Below, one piece after another: positions 16,289 to 23,640 of a stretch of DNA of 33,596 bases; within the stretch, counting starts at the first letter, position 1, and every line of letters begins with the position of its first letter. Under the pieces are notes generated by a model. The model was given only the letters and a program-made list of their open reading frames with translations. It ran no database searches and was not told the origin of the DNA. Location: assembly GCA_964459325.1 (NCBI GenBank), contig CAYWKU010000037.1:1-33596 (forward strand). Reading direction: 5' to 3'. Origin of the DNA: CAYWKU01 sp964459325. GTDB taxonomy: Bacteria; RBG-13-61-14; CAYWKU01. Made by a program: the position numbers and the translations under genes.

Positions 16289-17485
16289 TCATATTTCGGA
16301 GGCCACCTTTTCCATAACGGCCTTCATTTCATCGATTTGGTTGCGGGTCACCACCAGCGGAGGAGCGAACCGGAGGACATTGCCGCCGGCGGCTCCTATA
16401 AGAAGCCCTTTCTTCAACGCGGCATTAATCAGCGGAGCCGCTTCGCCCTCCAGCTCGATGCCCCACAGCATTCCGCGCCCCCTCAGCTCCTTAACGCCGG
16501 GCAAAGCGCGAGCCACGGATTTCAAGGCCTTTTGCAGGTAGGAGGCCTTGTTTTGCACCTTCTTCATGAAGCCTTCCCCGGTCATGACGTCCATAACCGC
16601 ATTTGCCGCGGCGCACACAAGTGGATTCCCGCCGAAGGTCGCCGCATGTGAGCCGGGCGTAAAGGCCGCCGCCGCATCTTCGGTAGCCAGCATGCATCCG
16701 ATGGGAGCGCCTCCCCCGAGAGCTTTGGCCAATGTCATAACGTCCGGCGCAGCGCCCTCGTGCTCATAGGCAAACAGCTTGCCGGTGCGGCCCATGCCCG
16801 TCTGCACCTCGTCGTATATGAGCAATACCCCCGCCTCGTCGCAAATTTTCCGTAGTTGTTTGAGGTAGCCCTCAGGCGGCGCCCTCACTCCGCCTTCCGC
16901 CTGAATCGGCTCGACCATAACCGCCGCCGTGCGTTCGGTTATCATGTCCTTCACCGCTTTTGCGTCGCCGAACGGCGCTTTCGGGAAACCCGGCGGCAGC
17001 GGCTCCAGCCCTTCCCGATATTTCGGCTGGCCCGTAGCGGTGACGGTAGCCAGGGTCCGGCCGTGGAAACTGCCTTCCATGCAGATTATTTCGCCGCCCC
17101 GGCCTTTGTTATGAGCCCACCGTCGCGCCAGCTTAATCGCCGCCTCGTTGGCTTCCCCGCCCGAGTTGCAGAAGAAAGCCCGGTCGGCGAAGCTCGCTTC
17201 CACCAGCTTGCGGGCCAACTCGGTCTGTTGAGGGATGTGATAGAGGTTGCTGGTGTGCATGAGCGTGCCGGCCTGCTTTTTGATGGCCGCCACCACTTTC
17301 GGATGGCAGTGACCGAGGCTCATTACGCTGATGCCGGCGAGAAAGTCGAGGTAGCGGTTGCCTTCAATATCCCAGAGCTGAGCGCCCTTTCCCCGCTCGA
17401 AGCACACTCCGAACCGGGCGTAGGTGTTGACCAGCACTTTTTCGGAAAGACTTATCCATTGCTGTAAATTATACTTTTCCGACAT
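16289..17485 (-). CDS. argD: Acetylornithine aminotransferase
   Basis: A 398-residue class-III PLP aminotransferase from the ATG at 17485 (MSEKYN), preferred over a longer upstream reading because it has GGAG about 12 bases upstream and the family N-terminus starts here. It shows the NSGGEANEAAIKLAR phosphate-binding segment, GSFHGRT, VEPIQAEGG, the cofactor Asp in IYDEVQTGMGRTG (D225) and the Schiff-base Lys254 in TLAKALGGG. It converts N-acetylglutamate semialdehyde to N-acetylornithine, and homologues may also serve in lysine synthesis. The upstream 229-bp gap to argB holds a repeat element. Confidence 0.95.
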   Translation of the reverse strand: MSEKYNLQQWISLSEKVLVNTYARFGVCFERGKGAQLWDIEGNRYLDFLAGISVMSLGHCHPKVVAAIKKQAGTLMHTSNLYHIPQQTELARKLVEASFADRAFFCNSGGEANEAAIKLARRWAHNKGRGGEIICMEGSFHGRTLATVTATGQPKYREGLEPLPPGFPKAPFGDAKAVKDMITERTAAVMVEPIQAEGGVRAPPEGYLKQLRKICDEAGVLLIYDEVQTGMGRTGKLFAYEHEGAAPDVMTLAKALGGGAPIGCMLATEDAAAAFTPGSHAATFGGNPLVCAAANAVMDVMTGEGFMKKVQNKASYLQKALKSVARALPGVKELRGRGMLWGIELEGEAAPLINAALKKGLLIGAAGGNVLRFAPPLVVTRNQIDEMKAVMEKVASEI

Positions 17486-17537
17486 AATCAGAGGGTCTCC
17501 GTTAAATTGTCTCACGCAAAGCCTGACTGCCGGGGAC

Positions 17538-17676
17538 CGCAAAGGCGCTAAGTTGAATAATTAATTGTGTGTTGCAATATTTGGTTCATCCCAATAATGC
17601 GTACCTGATAGACGAAAGTTTTATCCCGAAGGGATTGTATAATTTCAGCCCAGGGCGACACCCTAGCGTCTTTGCG
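17538..17676. repeat. Short inverted-repeat element between argB and argD
   Basis: The ends are 15-bp inverted repeats with 13 matches: CGCAAAGGCGCTAAG (17538-17552) against the complement of 17662-17676 (CGCAAAGACGCTAGG). Another CACGCAAAG lies just outside, near 17512. Inside are a perfect hairpin ATCCC-GAA-GGGAT (17623-17635) and a second one, CCAGGGCGACACCCTAG (17650-17666). There is no coding capacity of note. The layout is that of a small non-autonomous (MITE-like) or REP-type element, and it splits the arginine operon. Confidence 0.6.
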
Positions 17677-17714
17677 TGATTCATTATTCTTGACCGTGCG
17701 CCCGGGCTCCGGGG

Positions 17715-18584
17715 CTAGATGCGGACGTCGGGCAGAATTTCGGTGCCCACGCCGCTGGTGGTGAAAATTTCGAGAAGCAGGCAATGTTCGAGCCTGCCGT
17801 CAATGATGTGAGCTTTTCCCACCCCTTCTTCAAGCGCCCGGAGGCAGCAGTTAACTTTCGGTATCATTCCGGACGATATTACGCCCTCATCTATATAAGC
17901 GCGCGCTTCGCTTGCGGTAAGGGACCTGATGAGTTTTCCGTCCTTTCCAAGCACGCCTTCCTGGTCGGTAAGTATGACAAACTTCGACGCCCCCAGAGCG
18001 CCGGCCACTTTGCCGGCTACCGTGTCGGCGTTTATGTTGTACGTGGCGCCTTCGGCATCCACGCCCAGCGGCGCTATAACGGGCACAAACATCTCCAGCA
18101 TGGAGTCAAGAATTTCCGGGTTGACACGATGCACGTCCCCCACCAAGCCATAATCCACGCCGGAGCCTTCCGGGCACTGGTACTTGACGGATTCTATGAG
18201 GTGACCGTCCTTTCCGGTCAGGCCGACCGCTTTCGCCCCGTGGCGGGTTATCAGTTCGACGATACTCGAGTTTACGGGGCCTCCCAAAACCATTTCCACC
18301 ACTTCCAAGGTCTGGGGGTCGGTGACCCTCATACCGTCCTTGAAAGTGGACTCGATGCCCAGCTTATCAAGAACCGCCTTTATCTGAGGGCCTCCGCCGT
18401 GTACCACCACCGGCTTGATGCCGACAAATCTCAACAGCGCGATATCCTGTGCGAAGAGGTCCCGCAAATCCTGGGCTTCCATTGCGGCTCCGCCGTATTT
18501 CACCACCATGGCGCCACCCCAGAACCGCCTGATGTACGGCAGAGCCTCCACCAGCACTTTCGCTTTTTCTATCAGCTTCTCCAT
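17715..18584 (-). CDS. argB: Acetylglutamate kinase
   Basis: A 289-residue amino acid kinase family enzyme that phosphorylates N-acetylglutamate, usually the regulated step of arginine synthesis. Motifs are VVKYGGAAME (ATP-binding Lys), VVVHGGGPQI (substrate glycine loop), NINADTVAGKVAGALGA and the C-terminal SSGMIPKVNCCLRALEEG. The N-terminal helix (EKLIEKAKVLVEALPYIRRF) is of the kind seen in arginine-inhibited hexameric NAGK, so feedback inhibition is plausible. It is the first gene of the arg cluster, with argD 229 bp downstream beyond the repeat element. Confidence 0.96.
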   Translation of the reverse strand: MEKLIEKAKVLVEALPYIRRFWGGAMVVKYGGAAMEAQDLRDLFAQDIALLRFVGIKPVVVHGGGPQIKAVLDKLGIESTFKDGMRVTDPQTLEVVEMVLGGPVNSSIVELITRHGAKAVGLTGKDGHLIESVKYQCPEGSGVDYGLVGDVHRVNPEILDSMLEMFVPVIAPLGVDAEGATYNINADTVAGKVAGALGASKFVILTDQEGVLGKDGKLIRSLTASEARAYIDEGVISSGMIPKVNCCLRALEEGVGKAHIIDGRLEHCLLLEIFTTSGVGTEILPDVRI

Positions 18585-18608
18585 TGTAAACCGGCCCCAA
18601 ATAATAGT

Positions 18609-18633
18609 GGCCGGAGCCGTAAAGACCCCGGCC
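18609..18633 (-). terminator. Hairpin between PP2C gene and argB
   Basis: Read on the minus strand, GGCCGGGG and the complementary CTCCGGCC (one G-U pair) form a stem of about 8 bp around a short loop, in the 72-bp gap after the phosphatase gene and before argB. There is no clear T-run behind it (ACTATTATTT), so termination is uncertain. It could also be part of the argB leader. Confidence 0.3.
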
Positions 18634-18656
18634 CCTTTAACAAAATCGAGTTTTCG

Positions 18657-19415
18657 TCAATCCGGCGCCGCTTCGACCATGACGGCGGTGATGTTGTCGT
18701 GCCCGCCTCTCTCGTTGGCGAGCCTTACCAATTCCTCGAGGGCTTGTTGAGGAGGCAGGCGGGTGGCGATATCCTTTATCTCCTCGTCTCTCACCAGGTT
18801 AGTCAGTCCGTCGGAGCACAGAAAGCAACGGTCGCCCTCCTCCAGCTTCAACCTCACCACGTCCACCTTCACAGTAGCTTCGTGGCCGAGCGAGCGGGTA
18901 ATCAGGTTTTTCAGGCGATGGTTTCGCGCCTCTTCGTCCGTGATGAATCCCGCCTTTACCTGCTCGTTGACCCACGAGTGGTCTTCGGTTATCTGCATCA
19001 TCCGGTTATCCCTTATCAGATACGCCCTGCTGTCGCCTACGTGAGCCACCGTGGCCTGACCGTTTGACACCAGCATGCCCGTGGAAGTGGTGCCCATCCC
19101 CCGGCGCTCGGGGTTTTGTTCCGACTCCTTCCAGATACGGGTGTTGGCCCGCTTCAGGGCGGTAACCAGCTTGGCTTCCTCTTCCGGAACGGGGCCGTCG
19201 ACCCCGGTTATCTCGTTATGCTGGTCGGGCTCCCACGAGCGCACCACGTTCTCTATTTCGGCGACGGCCATGTTACTGGCCACGTCGCCTCCCTTGTGGC
19301 CTCCCATCCCGTCGGCCACTACATACAGATGCAGGTCATCGTCCTGAAAGTACGAATCTTCGTTGCGAGGCCTGACAACACCCTTATCCGTTATTGCATA
19401 AGATACAAATCGCAT
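18657..19415 (-). CDS. PP2C-type serine/threonine phosphatase
   Basis: A 252-residue bacterial PPM/PP2C phosphatase of the Stp/PrpC type. It has RPRNED (15-20), DGMGGH (35-40), GMGTTSTGMLV, HVGDSRAYLI, EDHSWVNEQVKAG, CSDGLTNLV and GGHDNITAVMV, which supply the metal-coordinating aspartates. The ATG at 19415 is taken as the start because family members begin with this short strand before GxVRxxNED; a TTG four codons upstream is the alternative. No clear ribosome-binding site is seen. Such enzymes reverse Ser/Thr kinase signalling; the cognate kinase is not in the window, but the FHA protein at 27448 could read the same phosphorylation. A repeat block lies 26 bp upstream of the start. Confidence 0.92.
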   Translation of the reverse strand: MRFVSYAITDKGVVRPRNEDSYFQDDDLHLYVVADGMGGHKGGDVASNMAVAEIENVVRSWEPDQHNEITGVDGPVPEEEAKLVTALKRANTRIWKESEQNPERRGMGTTSTGMLVSNGQATVAHVGDSRAYLIRDNRMMQITEDHSWVNEQVKAGFITDEEARNHRLKNLITRSLGHEATVKVDVVRLKLEEGDRCFLCSDGLTNLVRDEEIKDIATRLPPQQALEELVRLANERGGHDNITAVMVEAAPD

Positions 19416-19441
19416 AATTGTAAGCAACTAGAAATTAACCG

Positions 19442-19867
19442 TTTTCATTGCCGCCTGTCAACTCGGTTATCACCCGTTGCAGGTTGTTGTCTTTCCACGG
19501 CGTCGCACCTTAATCGCTCCCGGAGATAACGAGAATTCTTCCGACACTTTAAAGGGTAAACCGGGCCCCTGCTCTAACTACTGTTTAAGCTCCCCTCCGA
19601 TTAAGGTGCGCTACCCCCGGGGATTTTCATTGCCGCCTGTCAACTCGGTTATCATCAGTTCCCCGGGATTCCCGGATAATGAACGTGACTTGTTTCCCAC
19701 CTTGACCGCTCCCGGTGGTTTCATGATAATATGCTCGACACCCGGAAGATGAGAGACGGTTTCACTTTTTTGTTGGCCATAAGCCACCCTGCGGTCAAGG
19801 ACTACCCTTAACAGGGAATCCGGGCTTATGGCGTTACCCTTCCGTTAATTACATTCCCGCCTGTTAA
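19442..19867. repeat. Tandem structured repeat units with compensated stems (462-bp intergenic region)
   Basis: No gene is seen in 19428-19889. A perfect 31-bp direct repeat occurs at 19442-19472 and 19624-19654, and a diverged third copy of its core (CATTCCCGCCTGTTAA against CATTGCCGCCTGTCAA) lies at 19852-19867. Each interval holds a long-range inverted repeat. In unit 1, CGCACCTTAATCG (19504-19516) pairs with 19598-19610. In unit 2, CCTTGACCGC (19700-19709) pairs with 19791-19800. The aligned stems differ at two positions and both changes are compensated; the enclosed lengths are 81 and 83 nt. In unit 2 the right arm also lies in the loop of a second stem (GCCATAAGCC 19776-19785 with 19823-19832). 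This could be a pair of decayed transposon-end elements or a structured RNA family. Confidence 0.6.
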
Positions 19868-19889
19868 TCAAAACCGGGGTCAAAGTACT

Positions 19890-20546
19890 TCAACCGTTGG
19901 CGTTGGTCGGCCGGGAGGTGGGGTAGGGCCGGTAATCCCTCGGGTCGATACAGGCGTCGTACATCTCCTTCGATATAACCCTCCACTGGGTGTTTCTTAT
20001 TCCGCGAGGCGGCTTTTCGGGGTGCTCCGGGAAGGCACATTCCATGTAAATCCACCGGTCGAAGTACTGCCTGATGGCGTGCACTTCGTTGACCGCCTCT
20101 TCCAGGTCGGAATCCTGGGAAAAAATTATGGCCACGTCGTATGCTCCGTTTACCGCCAGCCTCACCAGGTCCAGCCCGATGCGCAGGTCGATGCCCTTTT
20201 CCTCGGCCCTCCGGACGTTGAATTCTCTGCCGGATTCATCCCTTACCGAAATGTCCCGGTACCGCAGCGGCTTGGTGAACACGGTGGCCATGGGATTATT
20301 TTCCAGGGCCCGCAGCTTGTTGCGCCAGTAATCGTGCCAGAAGGCGTTTTCTTCGCGCTCGTGGATTCCGGTATACAGGTGAACCTTTTCCAGCTTGCGG
20401 TTGGGCAGCATATCCGTCACCGCCTGTGATAACCGGACGGGGTCGAAGCTGGGCATCTGGTACCTGAAGCCCTCCTTTACCGCCACGTAAAGGTTCTGGG
20501 CGTCTATAAAGGTATGGACCCTGATTTTTTGAGGCTTTACCGGCAT
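19890..20546 (-). CDS. NYN-domain (PIN-like) putative ribonuclease
   Basis: A 218-residue protein with a NYN/LabA-type PIN-like nuclease fold. The N-terminal strand carries FIDAQNLY (D15, N18), the central part has KGIDLRIGLDLVRLAV (D120, D126) and the third acidic site is IIFSQDSDLEEAV (D145, D147), giving the acidic residues that bind metal in this family. The C-terminus (after ~165) is a short basic tail and no extra domain is obvious. It follows cutA by 6 bp on the same strand, so they are probably co-transcribed. RNA cleavage is predicted from the family; substrate unknown. Confidence 0.85.
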   Translation of the reverse strand: MPVKPQKIRVHTFIDAQNLYVAVKEGFRYQMPSFDPVRLSQAVTDMLPNRKLEKVHLYTGIHEREENAFWHDYWRNKLRALENNPMATVFTKPLRYRDISVRDESGREFNVRRAEEKGIDLRIGLDLVRLAVNGAYDVAIIFSQDSDLEEAVNEVHAIRQYFDRWIYMECAFPEHPEKPPRGIRNTQWRVISKEMYDACIDPRDYRPYPTSRPTNANG

Positions 20547-20552
20547 TTATGC

Positions 20553-20894
20553 TTACTTCTTACTCGCCCCGGGGGCAGTGACATCCTTCAACCATTTCAT
20601 GTAGTCCGGTTCCCCGGCCTCCAGCGGGAAAAATATAACCTCGGGCACGTCGTACGAATGCAGTTGGCGAACCCGTTTTATCACCTTTTTCTGCAGCGAC
20701 TTGCGGGTTTTGATGACCATCAGCGACTCGGTGTCGTCCTCGACCTTTCCTTCCCAGTTAAAGATGCTCGTCACTTTGGGAATAATGTTGCAGCATGCGG
20801 CAAGTCCTTCTCCCACAAGCCCTTTGGCAATCTTCCGGGCTTCCTGTGTTCCCGAAGTGGTTACGAATGCTATGGAGTATTGCACCGCTGCCAT
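20553..20894 (-). CDS. cutA: CutA1-family trimeric protein
   Basis: A 113-residue CutA1 protein of normal length. The family pattern is clear: FVTTSGTQEARKIAKGLVGEGLAACCNIIP, SIFNWEGKVEDDTESLMVIKT and the C-terminal HSYDVPEVIFFPLEAGEPDYMKWL-type segment. CutA1 forms very stable PII-like trimers; it was linked to divalent-cation tolerance, but its true function remains unsettled. A strong AAGGAGG site precedes the ATG at 20894. Just upstream is a palindromic repeat (20906-20946). Confidence 0.95.
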   Translation of the reverse strand: MAAVQYSIAFVTTSGTQEARKIAKGLVGEGLAACCNIIPKVTSIFNWEGKVEDDTESLMVIKTRKSLQKKVIKRVRQLHSYDVPEVIFFPLEAGEPDYMKWLKDVTAPGASKK

Positions 20895-20905
20895 TTTTCA
20901 AACCT

Positions 20906-20946
20906 CCTTGTCCGGGTCGAAGGACAAGGGGCTTAAGCCCCTTGTC
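20906..20946. repeat. Perfect 24-bp palindrome with flanking third half-site
   Basis: Positions 20923-20946 read GACAAGGGGCTT followed by its exact reverse complement AAGCCCCTTGTC. A further complementary arm, CCTTGTCC, sits at 20906-20913 and could pair with GGACAAGG at 20922-20929 instead. The first 20 bases of the same palindrome recur at the very end of the window (33577-33596). It lies in the leader of cutA and looks like a dispersed REP-type element. Confidence 0.75.
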
Positions 20947-20993
20947 TAACCAGCTACTTAACCTTGCGTTATTACTAGAATAATCACGGCTTA

Positions 20994-21950
20994 TCAGTCT
21001 CCTTCTTCGAGTTTCAACAATTCTTCGCACCGCTCCATGACGCCCTTCAGGCCCCGGACCATGGCATTCATGAGCTCGGCGACCGATGGCTGGTCTTTTA
21101 TCAGTCCGCAAACCTGGCCGGACATTATCGAGCCGTCTTCGACGTCGCCGTCCTGAAACGCCTGCTTCATCTTTCCCGCGCCGAACATGGCCATTTCCGC
21201 CTTCGACTTTCCCGTGGATTCCATCTCGGCGAAGGTGATGCTCATACGGTTTTTCAGGCACCTGACGGGCAGGCCGGTGATATTTCCGGTAATTATGGTG
21301 TCGGTGGGGCAGGATTTGACGATTAAATCCTTCACGTTCTGGTGGCATGGGGCGTCTCTGGTGGCGACGAACCGGGTGCCCATCTGGATGGCTTCCGCCC
21401 CGAGGGCGAACGCGGCCACCATTCCGCGAGGGTCGCCTATTCCACCTGCGGCCACCAGGGGTATATCCACCATGTCCCTGGCCTGGGGCGCCAGTATCAT
21501 TGTGGAAACCGACCCCACATGGCCGCCGCCTTCCATTCCCGAGACGATTACCCCGTCCGCCCCGTCATCCTGGGCGCGTTTGGCGGTTTCCGGGGTGGGC
21601 ACGACGGGAAAGCTCATCACCCCGCCGGGTTTGAGCCTCTTGATTATCTTTTCGGGGTTTCCGGTGCCGTAGGTGGCCACGGTTATCTTCTCCTCGATAA
21701 GCACGTCCAGAATCTGCTCTATCCACGGAGAAAGGCTGATGATGTTCACCCCGAAGGGCTTGTCCGTAAGTTGGCGTACTTTCTTTATTTCCTCTTTAAG
21801 TCCCTGAGGGTCCATGATGGTGCCGCCGATTATGCCCAGGCCGCCGGCTTCGCTGACGGCCGCCACCAGCGGGGCGTAGCTTATCCACGCCATGGCGCCC
21901 TGGAGAATGGGATAGCGGATTCCGAGTATTTCGGTAACTCGAGTTTTCAT
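20994..21950 (-). CDS. FMN-dependent nitronate monooxygenase / FabK-like enoyl reductase
   Basis: A 318-residue TIM-barrel flavoprotein of the NMO/FabK family. It opens with TEILGIRYPILQGAMAWIS; the FMN-binding parts are VAAGGIGDPRGMVAAFALGA and QMGTRFVATRDAPCH; the catalytic His region is SGMEGGGHVGSVST. The family covers nitronate monooxygenase, which oxidises alkyl nitronates, and FabK, the flavin-type enoyl-ACP reductase. The GGGHVG motif is common to both, so the two cannot be separated here. No fab genes are adjacent, which gives no support to FabK. The gene stands alone on the minus strand, with an inverted-repeat-rich gap on its upstream side. Confidence 0.88.
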   Translation of the reverse strand: MKTRVTEILGIRYPILQGAMAWISYAPLVAAVSEAGGLGIIGGTIMDPQGLKEEIKKVRQLTDKPFGVNIISLSPWIEQILDVLIEEKITVATYGTGNPEKIIKRLKPGGVMSFPVVPTPETAKRAQDDGADGVIVSGMEGGGHVGSVSTMILAPQARDMVDIPLVAAGGIGDPRGMVAAFALGAEAIQMGTRFVATRDAPCHQNVKDLIVKSCPTDTIITGNITGLPVRCLKNRMSITFAEMESTGKSKAEMAMFGAGKMKQAFQDGDVEDGSIMSGQVCGLIKDQPSVAELMNAMVRGLKGVMERCEELLKLEEGD

Positions 21951-22154
21951 GAAAACACCCGTTCCTTTTCGGACATTTTTTAAATTTCAGCCGAAAAATC
22001 CGGCTGTTACGGTTTTTCGGGGGTTGGAGTTCACCGGGAGCACAAAGGAATGTCGCTAATAAAGATGCGTACCGAATAAAATATTCACAAGCGTCCCCGG
22101 CCCAACCTGCTCGACAAAGGGACCGGATTCATCGGCCCCTTACGTGTTTCTATC
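21951..22154. other. Upstream region of the NMO gene with a hairpin
   Basis: This stretch carries no gene. The notable item is a perfect 8-bp inverted repeat CCGAAAAA (21991-21998) and TTTTTCGG (22013-22020), with a smaller CAGCC/GGCTG stem nested inside it. It lies 40-70 bases upstream of the NMO start and could be a regulatory or terminator-like hairpin. Confidence 0.35.
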
Positions 22155-22373
22155 TAGTTCCTGTCGCGAAACGGGCTTAGGATGCATTCGGGTTTGAATT
22201 TGGAGTGCGGCGGTTTAACGCCGCTTTTCTTCAGGGCGGCCCTGACAGGTCGTATGACTCGACGGCCAACAATGGCGGCTGTGTCAAGCCACAGCCGTGG
22301 AAAGCGGTGTCGAGCCACCGCACTCCAAAACCGTGTTTCAACGCCCGAAAAATCGATTTCGCGACAGGAACTA
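22155..22373. repeat. Long nested inverted-repeat element (MITE-like)
   Basis: The outer ends are a 17-bp perfect inverted repeat at 22155-22171 and 22357-22373 (TAGTTCCTGTCGCGAAA and complement). TATCTA occurs on both sides (22151-22156 and 22372-22377), overlapping the two outermost bases, and may be a target duplication. Inner 29-bp inverted arms at 22199-22227 and 22301-22329 start TTTGGAGTGCGG and match at 24 positions. Each inner arm folds into its own hairpin (GCGGCG/CGCCGC and GCGGTG/CACCGC), and a third hairpin GGCTGTG/CACAGCC lies between. Translations of this repeat give ECGGLTPL and SGVEPPHSK peptides that I know as recurring spurious proteins. The right end directly abuts the stop codon of the next gene. 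Confidence 0.7.
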
Positions 22374-22374
22374 T

Positions 22375-23214
22375 CTATTTTCCTTTCCCTTCTATTTCCT
22401 TCTCATCCGTTGCAACACCGCATTCTCCCGGAACTACCGAAACCTCCTCCGACCAGTCGGAATTTCCGTTGGGATTCAACGCCCTTACGCGATATTTTAC
22501 CTCGATACCACATTGAAGCATGCTGTCGGTGTAGGTGATTGTTCCGGCCGGCACCGTTGCTATGGTCTTCCACGCGCCAAGCCGGGCATTCCGGCGCTGA
22601 ATTTCGTAACCTTCCTCCGCCAGCGGAGTTTCGGCCCAGGCAAGCATTACCGCCGCCGCTTCTTCGTCCCCGGCAAGCATCAACTCGGCGGTCAACTCAC
22701 CGGGGGGAGGCGGGGGAAAATAAATGGAGCTGTAAACTTTCTTGAATATCTTTAGGTATCCATCGGCCAGCTTTTCCCGGGTTACTCCCGAAAATATCCA
22801 CGCCTTGTCGTTCTGGAAGCGGATTACCTGCAACCAGTGCAACATCACCGACCCCTGAATTCCGCGAAACTCCATGGCGTGATACTCGAGTCCGCCCAGT
22901 GTGCGGGGGCCTTCCTTTATCAATTTGTAGTCGTCCACGTGCTTTTGCAGGCCCTCCTTGTAGCCGGAGAGCCATTCCTCCGAAGATTTCCCCGCCAGCC
23001 TTTCCGACGAAAGATTGATGGTGGACTTGAAACCTTCCACCACCGGGGAGTACAGAATAAGCATGGGGCCGCCCTCGGGTTGCGAATCGGCGGTCCAGCC
23101 CTTCGGAACATCCAGGGAAATGTCGGTTCCGGAGACCTTTACTTCTCGTGCAGTTGCCGCAGAGACGGTAAGAATCAATATGACCATCACCGCAAACGAC
23201 GTTACCTTTTTCAT
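22375..23214 (-). CDS. Exported protein with C-terminal fibronectin type III domain
   Basis: A 279-residue secreted or periplasmic protein. Residues 1-22 are a Sec signal peptide (MKKVTSFAVMVILILTVSAATA). Residues 25-165 resemble a PsbP/DUF1795-like fold (ISLDVPKGWTADSQPEGGPM, then INLSSERLAGKSSEEW and a closing helix YLKIFKKVYSSIYF). A Pro-rich hinge PPPPPGE (~167-173) leads to a fibronectin-III-like domain (about 185-265, with YEIQRRN, ITYTDSM and KYRVRALNPNGNSDWSE). Two cysteines (~235 and ~265) may form a disulfide. The function is unknown. A long inverted-repeat element follows the stop codon. Confidence 0.72.
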   Translation of the reverse strand: MKKVTSFAVMVILILTVSAATAREVKVSGTDISLDVPKGWTADSQPEGGPMLILYSPVVEGFKSTINLSSERLAGKSSEEWLSGYKEGLQKHVDDYKLIKEGPRTLGGLEYHAMEFRGIQGSVMLHWLQVIRFQNDKAWIFSGVTREKLADGYLKIFKKVYSSIYFPPPPPGELTAELMLAGDEEAAAVMLAWAETPLAEEGYEIQRRNARLGAWKTIATVPAGTITYTDSMLQCGIEVKYRVRALNPNGNSDWSEEVSVVPGECGVATDEKEIEGKGK

Positions 23215-23271
23215 ATCGAACCTCCTCGGCTTTCGTGGGAGTCGGATTCAAGTATAGCGCGGAAGCCGCCG

Positions 23272-23291
23272 GATGGCAAGAAATTGCCATC
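23272..23291. other. Hairpin with GAAA tetraloop
   Basis: GATGGCAA, loop GAAA, TTGCCATC: a perfect 8-bp stem closed by a GNRA loop, in the 176-bp divergent gap between the exported protein gene and the DUF433 gene. There is no T-run, so a terminator is unlikely; it may be one more small palindromic repeat. Confidence 0.4.
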
Positions 23292-23390
23292 TCTACTGCC
23301 GAGGGCCTAAAAAGGCTTGGCAAATCGGAGACTTTTGCAGTATTCGCTGGAGTATGAACTATTGCGTTGACCGGAGGGTTGTGGTAAATT

Positions 23391-23639
23391 GTGAATAAGA
23401 AGGTGGAAGAGATGAATGAAATATCTCCGGGAATTACAGTAGATGAAGGGGTACGCTTCGGAAAGCCCGTAATTAAGGGCACGCGCGTCACGGTGGATTT
23501 GATTCTGGGCAAGCTGGCCGGGGGAATGACTTACGAAGAAGTAATGGCCGAGTATGACCTTGCCAGAGAAGACATTCTGGCCGCACTACGATATGCCGCC
23601 GATTATCTGGCCAACGAGTCTATCAAGACAATAGGGTGA
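23391..23639 (+). CDS. DUF433 (VapB45-type) antitoxin
   Basis: An 82-residue DUF433 protein with the family core GKPVIKGTRVTVDLILGKLAGGMTYEEVMAEYDLAREDILAAL-type pattern, a small helix-turn-helix-like fold. Such proteins are antitoxins and likely autoregulators for PIN-like toxins. The GTG at 23391 has GGAGGG 12 bases upstream; an ATG at 23412 with AGGTGG five bases upstream is an equally good start and would give 75 residues. The next gene, a DUF5615 PIN-like protein, starts 1 bp after this stop. The pair is AT-richer than its surroundings, suggesting acquisition. Confidence 0.88.
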   Translation: MNKKVEEMNEISPGITVDEGVRFGKPVIKGTRVTVDLILGKLAGGMTYEEVMAEYDLAREDILAALRYAADYLANESIKTIG

Positions 23640-23640
23640 T

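Noticed and set aside
17548..17784. A 78-codon minus-strand frame across the argB-argD gap
   Set aside because: It consists of argB out-of-frame sequence and the repeat element; no domain or ribosome-binding site.
17784..19067. A 427-codon open frame on the plus strand opposite argB and the PP2C gene
   Set aside because: It lies exactly antisense to two well-recognised genes, has no family match and is typical of antisense shadow frames in GC-rich DNA. The same holds for frames such as 2634-3413, 5828-6448, 12489-13421 and 13620-14480.
19624..19661. Minus-strand CTGATGA ... GAAA resembling a hammerhead ribozyme core
   Set aside because: The CTGATGA segment is not kept in the other copy of the repeat (which reads GGGTGATAACC), and the stem needed between the two motifs is weak.
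22182..22538. Plus-strand open frames reading ECGGLTPLF and SGVEPPHSK peptides
   Set aside because: They are translations of the inverted-repeat element at 22155-22373 and run antisense into the exported protein gene. Such peptides recur as false genes.
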